A stretch of DNA of 64,000 nucleotides from Desulfoluna butyratoxydans (GTDB lineage: Bacteria > Desulfobacterota > Desulfobacteria > Desulfobacterales > Desulfolunaceae): the NCBI RefSeq assembly GCF_900699765.1, contig NZ_CAADHO010000008.1, positions 214,104-278,103 on the forward strand, in the 5' to 3' direction. The translations under genes and the position numbers were made by a program. Positions within the stretch are counted from its first letter, which is position 1. Every line of letters starts with the position of its first letter. The notes below the pieces were generated by a model that saw nothing but the letters and a program-made list of their open reading frames with translations, searched no databases and was not told where the DNA came from. This document shows positions 23,867 to 32,150 of this stretch, in pieces.

Positions 23867-25450
23867 ATGGCAGAGATAAAGGTCACAGGACAACACCAGG
23901 TGGTGGATTACATGGCCCGGGACTACGACTCCCTTCTTCGGGCCATGCAGGAACTTATCTCGTCCAGGCTGCCCGAATGGCGGCCGGGTGAGTCTGAGGC
24001 GGATTTCGGCAACGTCCTTTTAGAGCTCTTTGCCCACATGGGGGACATCCTCAGCTACTACCAGGACCGGGTGGCCACCGAGAGTTTTCTCTCCACGGCC
24101 CGCACCCGCCGAAGCGTCATCGACCACCTGAAGCTCATCGGGTACAGCCTGGCAACGGCGTCCCCGGCCTCCTGTACCCTGGAACTCTCCTTTCCGGCGA
24201 GCTGCCGGGCCGTCATCGCCATTGAAAAAGGCCACGCCTTTACCACGGCAAGTGACAGCGGCGCCCCGAGCGTTCGCTTCGAATACACCCGGGACACGCC
24301 CCTTGTCATCGACTGCGGCGCCCTGGCCGTGGACCCGTCCACCCAGCGGAAACACCTCCGAAAAAACCCGGTCACCGGCACGGGCGGGGTCCCCGTGGAG
24401 GAGGGCAGGCTTGTGAAAGAGGAGCACCTGGGCCTCTCCGACGGGGGACGGAACCAGCGATTCCCCCTTGGCCGCACCGGCCTGATCCTCCGTGCGGCCG
24501 GGACCTCCGGCAAGCGACACCGGGACATCCTCGTCACCACCCGCCTGGGGGACGCCGTCACCCAATGGACCCTCCAGGAGAGCCTTGCCTTCAGCCGGAA
24601 CAACCAGAAGGACTATGTCATCGAAATCGATGACCGGGACCGGGCCACCATTCTCTTTGGGGACGGGGCCTTCGGGGCCGTGCCCGAGAGCGGGGCCGAG
24701 ATCACGGCAACCTACCGTGTTGGCGGCGGCATCATGGGCAACGTACCCGCTGGGGCCATCCGAAACATTGCCGACGCGGCCCCTTTAAGCATCAACGGCG
24801 CCACGGTCATTCAAAGTGAGGCCGCCACAGGCGGCGCGGACCGGGAGAGCATCGAGCATGCTGTCATGCACGCGCCTTCGGTCTTCCGCTCCCTGAAGCG
24901 GGCCGTCACCGAAGAGGATTACAAGGCCCTGGCCCTGAACCTCAAGGGAGTGGCCAAGGTCAAGGCCGTGGCCGACAGCTGGAACCGGGTTACCCTCCAC
25001 GTGGCCCCGGAAGGCGGAGGCCGGGTAAGCGATGTGCTGGAAGAGAGCCTCCTGGCCTATTTCGAAGACAAGCGGCCCGTGACCACCCTGATTCGCATTG
25101 AAGATGTCACCTATGTCCCCGTCTGGATCTCTGCCGAGATCGGGGTCCAGAGCCATTACCCCCGAGAAGAGGTCAGGGATAAAACCCTTGCCGCCGCAGG
25201 GGCGCTCCTGGCCCTGCCCCGGGTGGACTTCGGCCAGACCCTCTACCTCAGCAAGTTCTACGAGGCCATGGAGGCCGTGGAAGGGGTGGCCTTTGTGAGC
25301 ATCGACGAGTTCCGCCGGGAAGGCGAAGCGCCCGGCACGGTGGCGCCCTCGGGCAAACTCATCCTTGAAGACCACGAGATCCCCGTGGTGCCTGACGGCA
25401 ACGCCGACTACGCCCACGGCATGCGTCTCCGGGTGGACGGGAGCCGCTGA
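23867..25450 (+). CDS. Baseplate J-like wedge protein (gpJ / T4 gp6 family, Pvc11-like)
   Basis: A 527-residue baseplate_J-family protein. It starts with VVDYMARDYDSLLRAMQELI, then EADFGNVLLELFAHMGDILSYYQDR with FLSTARTRRSVIDHLKLIGY, all typical. The middle has FGDGAFGAVPESGAEITATYRVGGG and the C-terminal part ITEEDY-like VTEEDYKALAL and VKAVADSWNRVTLHV. It forms the baseplate wedge ring with gpI. The start at 23867 has only a weak GGGAAA upstream. The stop is TGA overlapping the next ATG by one base (TGATG). Confidence 0.93.
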   Translation: MAEIKVTGQHQVVDYMARDYDSLLRAMQELISSRLPEWRPGESEADFGNVLLELFAHMGDILSYYQDRVATESFLSTARTRRSVIDHLKLIGYSLATASPASCTLELSFPASCRAVIAIEKGHAFTTASDSGAPSVRFEYTRDTPLVIDCGALAVDPSTQRKHLRKNPVTGTGGVPVEEGRLVKEEHLGLSDGGRNQRFPLGRTGLILRAAGTSGKRHRDILVTTRLGDAVTQWTLQESLAFSRNNQKDYVIEIDDRDRATILFGDGAFGAVPESGAEITATYRVGGGIMGNVPAGAIRNIADAAPLSINGATVIQSEAATGGADRESIEHAVMHAPSVFRSLKRAVTEEDYKALALNLKGVAKVKAVADSWNRVTLHVAPEGGGRVSDVLEESLLAYFEDKRPVTTLIRIEDVTYVPVWISAEIGVQSHYPREEVRDKTLAAAGALLALPRVDFGQTLYLSKFYEAMEAVEGVAFVSIDEFRREGEAPGTVAPSGKLILEDHEIPVVPDGNADYAHGMRLRVDGSR

Positions 25451-27789
25451 TGCGCCTTGAAGACCTCCGTGGCGAAGCCACCGCCGAGGGCAACGGCATC
25501 CGCCTCACCTGGACCAACCCGGATCCGTCCGGCCATCCCGGTGTCCGCATCGTGCGCCGCACCGGTACCTACCCTGTGGCCCCCGATGACGGGGAAGTGG
25601 TTTTTGACGGCCCTGCCCCCTGTGCCCAACCGGTTCAAGGCGAAAAACTCCGGCACACATTTAACGACGCCCCCTTAAGAGGAGAGACTGTTCACTACTA
25701 CAGCCTCTTTCCCTTTGGGGGCTCTCCAGCCCGATATGCCGAGGCCCCCGGCAACCGCTGCCACGCCATGGCCACCTCGCCCTTTGGCTCGGCCCAGATG
25801 ATGTACGACCTCCTCCCGAGGATCACCCACCGCTACGACACCACCGTACCCGATGCCTCGGCAGGCGTGCCGACAGCCCTTGAAAATGCCGGGCAGCTTC
25901 GGCGCTTTCTGGAGCTTCCCGGCAGCGTCCTCGACCAGCTCCACAGCCACGCCAGGGCCAGCCTGGACCTTCACAACCGGGACAGGATCGACGGCAACCT
26001 CTTGCCCCTGCTGGCCCGGTGGATCGGCTGGCAGCCCGACTACCGCCAGGAACTCGACACCCAGCGCAACGAGGTGAGGAGCGCCCCCCACCTCTACAAG
26101 ACCGTGGGGCTGGTTCCCACGGTGGAAGCCACGGTAAAACGGCTCACCGGCTGGGAGAGCCGCACCAAGGAGTTTGTCCACAACATCTTTTTGTCCAACA
26201 CCCCGGAACAGCTCATGCTCTGGTACACCGAGCGCGATGCCTCGGGCAGATGGCGGCAGGGGGAGGCCCCTTTTTCCGTAAACGCCGCCTTCGACGGCAG
26301 GCCCGTATCCGCCACGCATGAAGACCACGCCACCTGGGTCTTCTCCCATGTAATCAGGAAAAACCACTGCGATATCTGGGGAAAGCGCCACGACCCGGAA
26401 ACAGGCTGGGGGGCGAGTCTCCCTTTAAGCAGCGGCTCCAGTTTAGACAGGGACCCTTCAACGGCTCGCCAGGGGGACACCCTGTGGCTCTTCTGGAGTT
26501 CCCTGGACACCCCTTCAGGCACATGGCGAATCTGCTTCCGCAGGCTTTGCCATGGTCGCTGGTCCGATACCGAGGTGTTCACGGACACCCGCAGCCAGCG
26601 CAGGCACCCCGTGGCCGTATCCGACGGCATCAGACTCTGGCTCTTCTGGCAGGAAGAGCATCGCCAAAGATGGCAGACCCGATACACCCTGCATGACGGA
26701 CATGCATGGCAACCGGGCCCCACCGCCGTTATGCCAGGTATGCCCTTCTCCCCGGCACCTTTGGCCCATCCCCCCACGGCCTGTTGCCTCCCCGGAAACA
26801 CCGGCCCGCGCTTAGGGTTTTTCTGGGCTGAGCGAGTGCACGGCCCGGGAGATCCCCCAAAACAATGGCGCGTCATGTACCGGTTCAAGGAAAGCGTGGA
26901 TCCCCAGGACACCTCGGACTGGGGCCCTGTTCTCTGCAAACCCTGCGCCCCGCACCGCACAGGGGAGTCAGACCCCGCCCCTTTGGTGGACGACACAGGG
27001 CGCCTCCACCTCTTTTTCAGCTCGGACCATGGGGGCGACCGCTCCGTCCGACAGGCAACATTCCATGGGGACACCGGCAGCTGGGTGGAATCCGAAGGCC
27101 CCCCCGCCTCCCCTTATACGGAACGGTTTCCCTGCCCCCTGGACCTTTCAGGCACCCTGACGGTCCTGTACCGGGCCTGCAAGCCCCTGAAGCACAAAAG
27201 CGCCGTCTACAGGGCCACGGAAACGAGGGACCTGCGCTGCTGCGGCAGCGTGGCGGCCGTGGCCGGGCACACGGCAAAAAACGCACGGCACGGAAGTTTC
27301 GAGGATTTTCAGACGTACACCTGCGACACCGGTAAAAACGGCAGAATGGACGACACCACCTGGTACTCCCGGGAGACCCTGGGCATCTACCTCACCCCGG
27401 ACCGGGAAGACCCCGAGCACATCCTGACAAGCCGAAACCTCCTGGACGGGGTGGTCCACCGGTTTCTCCCCATCCAGGCGCGCCATGTCTTCATCATCGA
27501 ACCGGCGGTGTACGCAGAGCACATCTACACCTACGATGACCCCACGGCAGAAACGCCCCGTGTCATCAACGACGGCACCGAAGCCAGCCTGACCACGGTG
27601 AACCGGGAACACCTTCCGGGGGTCACGGATCATCATACCGACAGAATCCCTCAATGGCGCAGGCTGCGATCCTGGAGCCCCAAAGCCCCCGGTGGCGGAA
27701 GCGTCAAGGCCTCGCCCCCGAAGGAAAACATCCACATCAGGACCTGGCACACCGGCCTCACAGGAGACGACGACCCATGGAACAGTTAG
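25450..27789 (+). CDS. gpI-like baseplate protein fused to a beta-propeller-like repeat region
   Basis: A 779-residue protein in at least three parts. Residues 1-95 resemble a fibronectin type III-like domain (GIRLTWTNPDPSGHPGVRIVRR, ETVHYYSLFPFGG). Residues about 110-260 match phage tail gpI / Pvc12 (YDLLPRITHRYD, LRRFLELPGSVLDQL, NLLPLLARWIGWQPD, KTVGLVPTVEATVKRLTGW). Residues about 290-600 contain repeats with an LWLFW core at about 343, 394, 454, 518 and perhaps 568, like blades of a sugar-binding or sialidase-type beta-propeller. The last 150 residues are unassigned. The fusion suggests that the wedge itself carries a surface-binding or decoration module. It begins on the gpJ stop. Confidence 0.82.
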   Translation: MRLEDLRGEATAEGNGIRLTWTNPDPSGHPGVRIVRRTGTYPVAPDDGEVVFDGPAPCAQPVQGEKLRHTFNDAPLRGETVHYYSLFPFGGSPARYAEAPGNRCHAMATSPFGSAQMMYDLLPRITHRYDTTVPDASAGVPTALENAGQLRRFLELPGSVLDQLHSHARASLDLHNRDRIDGNLLPLLARWIGWQPDYRQELDTQRNEVRSAPHLYKTVGLVPTVEATVKRLTGWESRTKEFVHNIFLSNTPEQLMLWYTERDASGRWRQGEAPFSVNAAFDGRPVSATHEDHATWVFSHVIRKNHCDIWGKRHDPETGWGASLPLSSGSSLDRDPSTARQGDTLWLFWSSLDTPSGTWRICFRRLCHGRWSDTEVFTDTRSQRRHPVAVSDGIRLWLFWQEEHRQRWQTRYTLHDGHAWQPGPTAVMPGMPFSPAPLAHPPTACCLPGNTGPRLGFFWAERVHGPGDPPKQWRVMYRFKESVDPQDTSDWGPVLCKPCAPHRTGESDPAPLVDDTGRLHLFFSSDHGGDRSVRQATFHGDTGSWVESEGPPASPYTERFPCPLDLSGTLTVLYRACKPLKHKSAVYRATETRDLRCCGSVAAVAGHTAKNARHGSFEDFQTYTCDTGKNGRMDDTTWYSRETLGIYLTPDREDPEHILTSRNLLDGVVHRFLPIQARHVFIIEPAVYAEHIYTYDDPTAETPRVINDGTEASLTTVNREHLPGVTDHHTDRIPQWRRLRSWSPKAPGGGSVKASPPKENIHIRTWHTGLTGDDDPWNS

Positions 27790-28304
27790 GCGGTCAACTC
27801 AAGGGTATCTACCGCGATATTCTCAAGGACGGCAAGGGACGCATCCTCTCGGACAGCGGCTGGTCCTCCAACACCATCGCCCGGCAGTGCCGGATTCTCC
27901 TGGCCGGGTTCATGAAGGGCGACGCCTCGGGGGGCATCCATCATCTTGCCTTCGGCACGGGCCGGGGCTCATGGGACCAGGACGGCCCCCCGGCACCCGA
28001 TCCGTCGGCAACGGACCTCATCTCCCCCTGTCCTCACCCCATGCCCCTGAACGCCCTGAACCTGATCTATCTGGACGAGGACAACAACGAGGTGGCCACA
28101 CCCACCAGCCGGTTGCAGATCACCGCCATCCTGGAACCGGGGTACCCGGCCCCCGGGACTCCGGAGGGCACGTGCCCCTTGCGCGAGTTCGGCCTGTTCG
28201 GGACCTTTGACGGGACGTACTTCATGATCAACTCCATCCGGCACCCGGTCATCCACAAAGACGCATCAGCGACGCTGATCCGAAAGATCCGATTACACTT
28301 CTAA
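27777..28304 (+). CDS. Fibre-like protein, paralogue 1
   Basis: A 175-residue protein starting MEQLGGQLKGIYRDIL, overlapping the gpI gene by 13 bp. It is clearly homologous over its whole length to the first 175 residues of the protein at 30236: both share GxYRD, GWxSNxI, LLAxxMKG, LAxGxG, WDxxPPAP and LREFxLFG, and end with a hydrophobic-basic strand (LIRKIRLHF). No named family is recognised. The place after gpI is that of tail-fibre or collar proteins. It may be a fibre tip or an adaptor. Confidence 0.7.
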   Translation: MEQLGGQLKGIYRDILKDGKGRILSDSGWSSNTIARQCRILLAGFMKGDASGGIHHLAFGTGRGSWDQDGPPAPDPSATDLISPCPHPMPLNALNLIYLDEDNNEVATPTSRLQITAILEPGYPAPGTPEGTCPLREFGLFGTFDGTYFMINSIRHPVIHKDASATLIRKIRLHF

Positions 28305-28317
28305 CGAGGATGCGAGC

Positions 28318-29535
28318 ATGGGCAATTTTTCACGAGACACCTTTGATCGGCTCAACCGTTACGTGGGGGTCCGCCTGCAGCAGGGGGTTCCCCTGGTGGA
28401 CGCGGACTGGAACGAGCAGGAGGATATCCGCAAATACGAACTCCAGGCCTTTCTCACGTGGTTCGCAGGCAACGGCGTTCCCCAGGGCAACGACGGCTTT
28501 GAAATCCTCTCGGCCTCGGGCAGGCAAAACGACTTCGTTATCCGAGGGGGCGACGGCACCGCAGAAGGCGCGGGCCGCTGCCTGGTGGAGGGCATGGATG
28601 TCATCAACGTCTCCAACATGCGCTTTTCCCACCAGCCCCTGTTCAACGCCCCGGCCCTTGCAGAGCGATGGGGGGTCGATCCCGTGGCCCCCCTGACCAC
28701 CCCCCGCAATGTCCGCGCCGACACGGTCTACCTGGATGTGTGGGAACGGGAAGTGGACAGCGATGAGGACGGCGCCTTGGTCAACCCCGCCATCGGCCTG
28801 GAGACCTGTGTGCGCCTAAAGCGCGAATGGGCGGTGCGCGTGGCCGAAGGGAGCCTCTTTCCGCCCAACCCAGCCGCGGGCCACGCCTTCTACCCCATAG
28901 CCCGCCTCAACCGCCCGGCGGGCAGGGCCACCATCACCGGAGATCACATCGCAGACCTTCGGGCCACCGGGATTCGCCTGACAAACCTTTCGGAAGAGAT
29001 CCGCGATGCCCGGGGCATCAAGGGCAACATCGGCAACCGACTGGACGAGTCCCTCACCAAGGGGGGCCAGCTCCGCCACCATGTGGTGGGCAACGATCAG
29101 GTCCGGTCCGACGCGGCCATTGATGAGTCCAAAATCGCCTTTGCCGCAGGCGGCCACGACCACAGCGGCGAAGACAACGGCAAGCCCGTCGGCACCGAGG
29201 GACTTGCCAACGGTGCGGTTACCCGGAAAAAGCTGGGCATCGACCTGGTGAACAGCGGCAGTGTCATGGACCTGATGCCCGAGCAGTCCGTCACCCAGCT
29301 GGTGGAAGCCAACGTGGATCCCCTTGTGGGCATCAAGAAACTTTACATGCAGTGCGTGGCCATCACCGATGTCACGGAGGCGGGCAAAGCCGAGGTGAGC
29401 AGCGAGCTCATCTACACCTCCCGGGAGGACCAGAATGCCTACGACGTCAACATCCGCTTCACCAACATCCGAAACGGGTCCAGCAATGAAAAGGTCGACC
29501 TCATGTGGTACGTCTACACCTTTGCGGAGGACTAA
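28318..29535 (+). CDS. DUF6519-like tail-fibre or receptor-binding protein
   Basis: A 405-residue protein whose start, FDRLNRYVGVRLQQGVPLVDAD followed by WNEQ, is the hallmark of DUF6519 proteins found in contractile clusters. Beta-rich sequence follows (VYLDVWEREVDSDED, FYPIARLNRPAGRATITG). A helical region at about 225-300 holds AGGHDHSGEDNGKPVG, a His/Asp-rich loop similar to loops in phage fibres. The C-terminus ends with LMWYVYTFAED. It is probably a fibre or baseplate-decorating protein. GAGGATGCGAGC precedes the ATG, 13 bp after paralogue 1. Confidence 0.78.
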   Translation: MGNFSRDTFDRLNRYVGVRLQQGVPLVDADWNEQEDIRKYELQAFLTWFAGNGVPQGNDGFEILSASGRQNDFVIRGGDGTAEGAGRCLVEGMDVINVSNMRFSHQPLFNAPALAERWGVDPVAPLTTPRNVRADTVYLDVWEREVDSDEDGALVNPAIGLETCVRLKREWAVRVAEGSLFPPNPAAGHAFYPIARLNRPAGRATITGDHIADLRATGIRLTNLSEEIRDARGIKGNIGNRLDESLTKGGQLRHHVVGNDQVRSDAAIDESKIAFAAGGHDHSGEDNGKPVGTEGLANGAVTRKKLGIDLVNSGSVMDLMPEQSVTQLVEANVDPLVGIKKLYMQCVAITDVTEAGKAEVSSELIYTSREDQNAYDVNIRFTNIRNGSSNEKVDLMWYVYTFAED

Positions 29536-29540
29536 CACCC

Positions 29541-29945
29541 ATGCCCCAAAAAAAATTGATCTGGAAAGCCTTTGAGCGTGCTGGTATCCTGGATTCCAGA
29601 GACGAAAAAATCCTGAAATTTCTCGACTTTCTCAAGCACACCCCGGCGTCCTGCTGGATCGAGGTGATCCCCGAGTTCCGCAAAGACCACGAGGCGTGCT
29701 TTGACGCCATTGTGCCGGTGCTGGTGGAGATAGACGACCCCCTGATCCAGAGCGTCCTCGTCAAACACGCGGACATGTCCCAGCCCAGGGAGCGTGCCCT
29801 GGTCCGAAAAATGGCCGATACCGTGGACCCGGAACGCCACCCGACCCTCATCAAACAGCTCGCCCGGTTCAACGACCCGGAAACCAGCAGACGCCTGCAA
29901 CGCAGAAACCTGCCTGCACCCCTGGCGTCGCTGATTTCAAAATAG
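29541..29945 (+). CDS. Unknown small helical protein after the DUF6519 gene
   Basis: A 134-residue protein starting MPQKKLIWKAFERAGIL. It is not recognised. By composition it is helical, with a HEAT-like rhythm (PVLVEIDDPLIQSVLVKHAD, then ERALVRKMADTVDPERHPTLIKQLARF), no signal peptide and no membrane segment. GGAGG lies 10 bp before the ATG. A terminator-like hairpin follows 17 bp after the stop. It could be a fibre chaperone or an adaptor. Confidence 0.6.
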   Translation: MPQKKLIWKAFERAGILDSRDEKILKFLDFLKHTPASCWIEVIPEFRKDHEACFDAIVPVLVEIDDPLIQSVLVKHADMSQPRERALVRKMADTVDPERHPTLIKQLARFNDPETSRRLQRRNLPAPLASLISK

Positions 29946-29962
29946 TCGGTCCCAAAAGCGTA

Positions 29963-29992
29963 CCTCCGGCAGGGCCGTCGGAGGCCTTTTTT
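29963..29992 (+). terminator. Terminator-like hairpin inside the injection cluster
   Basis: CCTCCGGC pairs with GTCGGAGG (one G-T type mismatch) over a 6-nt loop and is followed by CC and six T. The stem is made of the repeat A end box. If active, it would end the baseplate transcript before paralogue 2 and the DUF4157 gene. Confidence 0.6.
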
Positions 29993-30025
29993 GAGCTGAA
30001 TAGTTACCACAATCACGTTTATTCT

Positions 30026-30222
30026 CCATTGGTCGCCCTTCGTTCGGGGCGCCGCCGTCGCGTGGCCGTTGGTTCGTGCCGCCGCGGGAAAAGGCGGGCT
30101 CCCGTACCCACCCGGAAGTACAGGGTTAGGAGGGGATGGGGAGTGCGGGGGGAAGGTCCCCGGCTCCCCGGATCCTCCGAAGGGACGATGCGCTGGCGCC
30201 CCGAACGAAAGGCGATCAATGG
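30026..30222. repeat. 28-bp inverted repeat enclosing about 140 bp, directly upstream of paralogue 2
   Basis: The left arm (30026-30053) and right arm (30195-30222) match at 26 of 28 positions when one is reverse-complemented; both contain CGTTCGGGGCGCC or its complement. The right arm ends 1-2 bp before the CAGGAG ribosome site of the next gene. No target duplication is seen at the ends. It could be a miniature mobile element or a translation-control hairpin. Confidence 0.75.
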
Positions 30223-30235
30223 ATCAGGAGTCTTG

Positions 30236-31201
30236 ATGTCTTCTGTGTTTTCCATCTGCGGAACCTACCGGGATACACTGGTTGACGCAAAGCACCGGGT
30301 ACTGCTTGACGGCGGCTGGCAGTCCAACCAGATCGTGTCCGGGTGCTTCACCCTCCTTGCCGCCCTCATGAAGGGGCATCAACAGGCGCGGGGAATCCTC
30401 AGCCTTGCCGTGGGCATCGGGGACAAAGGCTGGGACGGCCAGCCGCCCGCCCCGTCCCCACAGGACACGCGCCTTGAGCGTGAGTGCTGCCGAAAAACCC
30501 TCAGCCCGTCGGACCTCGCCTTCCTTGGCCCGGACAACCGCCCGGTGTCCGAACCCACCAGCTGCCTTGAAATCAGCGTCCGTTTCACCGCAGGGGAAAG
30601 GGGAGACAAAAACGGGCTCCGCCTCAGGGAATTTGCCCTCTTCGGCGGAGACGCCACGGACGAAAAGGACAGCGGGGTGATGATCAACCGGGTGATCCAC
30701 CCCCGCATCGACCTGGCCTCCGGCACCACCCTGGTGCGCACCCTCCGCCTCGATTTTTCCGGAGAGTCGTTCCAGGAAAAGGCATTGGGGACCTTCGGGG
30801 CGTCCCTGCCCCTCCAGGGCATCGACGGCATCGGCAAGACCTATGAGGCGGCCCTCACGGCCAGGGGAATCCACACCCTTTCCGACCTTGCCCGGGTGGT
30901 CCCCGGCGAGCACACCGATGCCGTCCCCTCGGGCAAGCTCCTGGAGTTCCGCACCAAGGCGCGCATGATCCTGAATTTTCCCCCGTCTCTGTCCGCTCTC
31001 TCCGGTACGTCCAGCCGCCCCCTGGGCAACCTCATAGCCGAGCCTCCCGAGGCCCTGGGCACCCTGTTGAAGACGTCCGAAAACACCCCGGGAAAGACCC
31101 TGGAGCTGCATCAGGCCCTGATGTCCCTTCAGGTGGCCATGACCGACGATGCGTTGAGATCCCTCACCATAAACGACCTGACACCCCCGTCAGGGAACTG
31201 A
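30236..31201 (+). CDS. Fibre-like protein, paralogue 2, with C-terminal helix-hairpin-helix-like extension
   Basis: A 321-residue protein. Residues 1-175 are homologous to the protein at 27777 (CGTYRDTLVDAKHRVLLDGGW and so on). Residues about 185-225 (LPLQGIDGIGKTYEAALTARG followed by IHTLSDLARV) look like a helix-hairpin-helix of the kind that binds DNA or proteins. The remaining 95 residues are helical and unassigned. AGGAG lies 6 bp before ATG at 30236; the open frame extends to 30029 but crosses the inverted repeat. It lies between the fibre genes and the DUF4157 gene. Confidence 0.65.
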   Translation: MSSVFSICGTYRDTLVDAKHRVLLDGGWQSNQIVSGCFTLLAALMKGHQQARGILSLAVGIGDKGWDGQPPAPSPQDTRLERECCRKTLSPSDLAFLGPDNRPVSEPTSCLEISVRFTAGERGDKNGLRLREFALFGGDATDEKDSGVMINRVIHPRIDLASGTTLVRTLRLDFSGESFQEKALGTFGASLPLQGIDGIGKTYEAALTARGIHTLSDLARVVPGEHTDAVPSGKLLEFRTKARMILNFPPSLSALSGTSSRPLGNLIAEPPEALGTLLKTSENTPGKTLELHQALMSLQVAMTDDALRSLTINDLTPPSGN

Positions 31202-31223
31202 TCCCATCCCCAGGGAGAGCCCT

Positions 31224-32150
31224 TTGGCACCCAAAACACCCCGCCGTTCCAAGGCCCCTGTCTCCCCGGGCCATATTGAAAGCACCCGGCCGTCCGCCGC
31301 ACCCCACGGCCCCACCGATGCCCGCGAACAGGTAAGGCGATGCCTCGGAAACAGAACCATGGAGGCCATGGCCCACCACAGCCATCCCCTTGCCTCCGAG
31401 CTGGGGGACGGGGCTCCCCTGAGCGGAGAGGTCAGGGCCCGCATGGAGTCGGCCTTCAACGCCGATTTTTCCAACGTGCGCATCCACACCAGCGCCCGGG
31501 CCGCAGGGGTGGCAAAAGCCCACAACGCCTTTGCCCTCACCGCAGGTCAGGACATTGTCTTCGACACCGGCACCTACCTCCCCGGACATCCGGCAGGAAA
31601 GGTGCTCCTGGCCCATGAGCTGGCCCACACCCTCCAGCGGGAACCCGAGGGGCACCCGCTCCCCACCAGAAACGAAGCAACCGTGGAGGCCGAGGCCAAC
31701 CGCCATGCCTTCGGCGCCCTGAAAACCCTCTGGCACGGAGTCCGGGACATCTCTTCCCATGTTGCTCGTCACACAGGGCCAACCCTTCGCTCCGGCATCC
31801 GGCTCCAGCGATGCACAAGCTCCCACCCGCCCCTGAACCCGCCCGCCTTCTTAGGGCCCCACTCACGGGAAACCTTTGACCGGATCAAGGACATCATCGA
31901 GTCCGGGGATTGGTTGAACAAGGCCCTGGTGGCCGGGCCCCTGGTCACCCTGTTCACCAGCACGCCCCTTGAGGTGGCGGCCACCGGTGGGTATCCCCTG
32001 GACGTGCAGGCCGAAGCCGTTGCCGCGGTGCCCGTCATCGTCCGCGCACAGATCCAAAGGGAGATCGTCCGGCTCCTGACCCGACACGGAAATGACCTCA
32101 CCCACGAAGAGCGCAGGTACTGGGAGCGCATCTACGACCAATGCATATAA
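31224..32150 (+). CDS. DUF4157 metallopeptidase-like protein of the contractile injection system
   Basis: A 308-residue protein with the eCIS-associated DUF4157 domain. The core runs from LSGEVRARMESAFNADFSNVR through HTSARAAGVAKAHNAFALTAG to VLLAHELAHTLQRE, with zinc-site motif H131-E132-L-A-H135. The N-terminal 45 residues are Pro/Arg-rich and probably flexible. The C-terminal 120 residues are unassigned and could be the active effector part or a binding module. DUF4157 proteins are linked to eCIS clusters as cargo or cargo-processing peptidases. A TTG start at 31224 with CAGGGAGAG upstream is most likely. The stop overlaps the next ATG by 10 bp. Confidence 0.8.
   Translation: MAPKTPRRSKAPVSPGHIESTRPSAAPHGPTDAREQVRRCLGNRTMEAMAHHSHPLASELGDGAPLSGEVRARMESAFNADFSNVRIHTSARAAGVAKAHNAFALTAGQDIVFDTGTYLPGHPAGKVLLAHELAHTLQREPEGHPLPTRNEATVEAEANRHAFGALKTLWHGVRDISSHVARHTGPTLRSGIRLQRCTSSHPPLNPPAFLGPHSRETFDRIKDIIESGDWLNKALVAGPLVTLFTSTPLEVAATGGYPLDVQAEAVAAVPVIVRAQIQREIVRLLTRHGNDLTHEERRYWERIYDQCI

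Noticed and set aside
11503..29945. Prophage or R-type tailocin
   Set aside because: There are no capsid, portal, terminase, holin or lysin genes, while a Pvc15-type ATPase, DUF4255 cap and DUF4157 protein are present.
30029..30235. Upstream extension of the paralogue 2 frame
   Set aside because: It is translated from the inverted repeat, gives Arg/Gly-rich sequence, and a good ribosome site precedes ATG at 30236.
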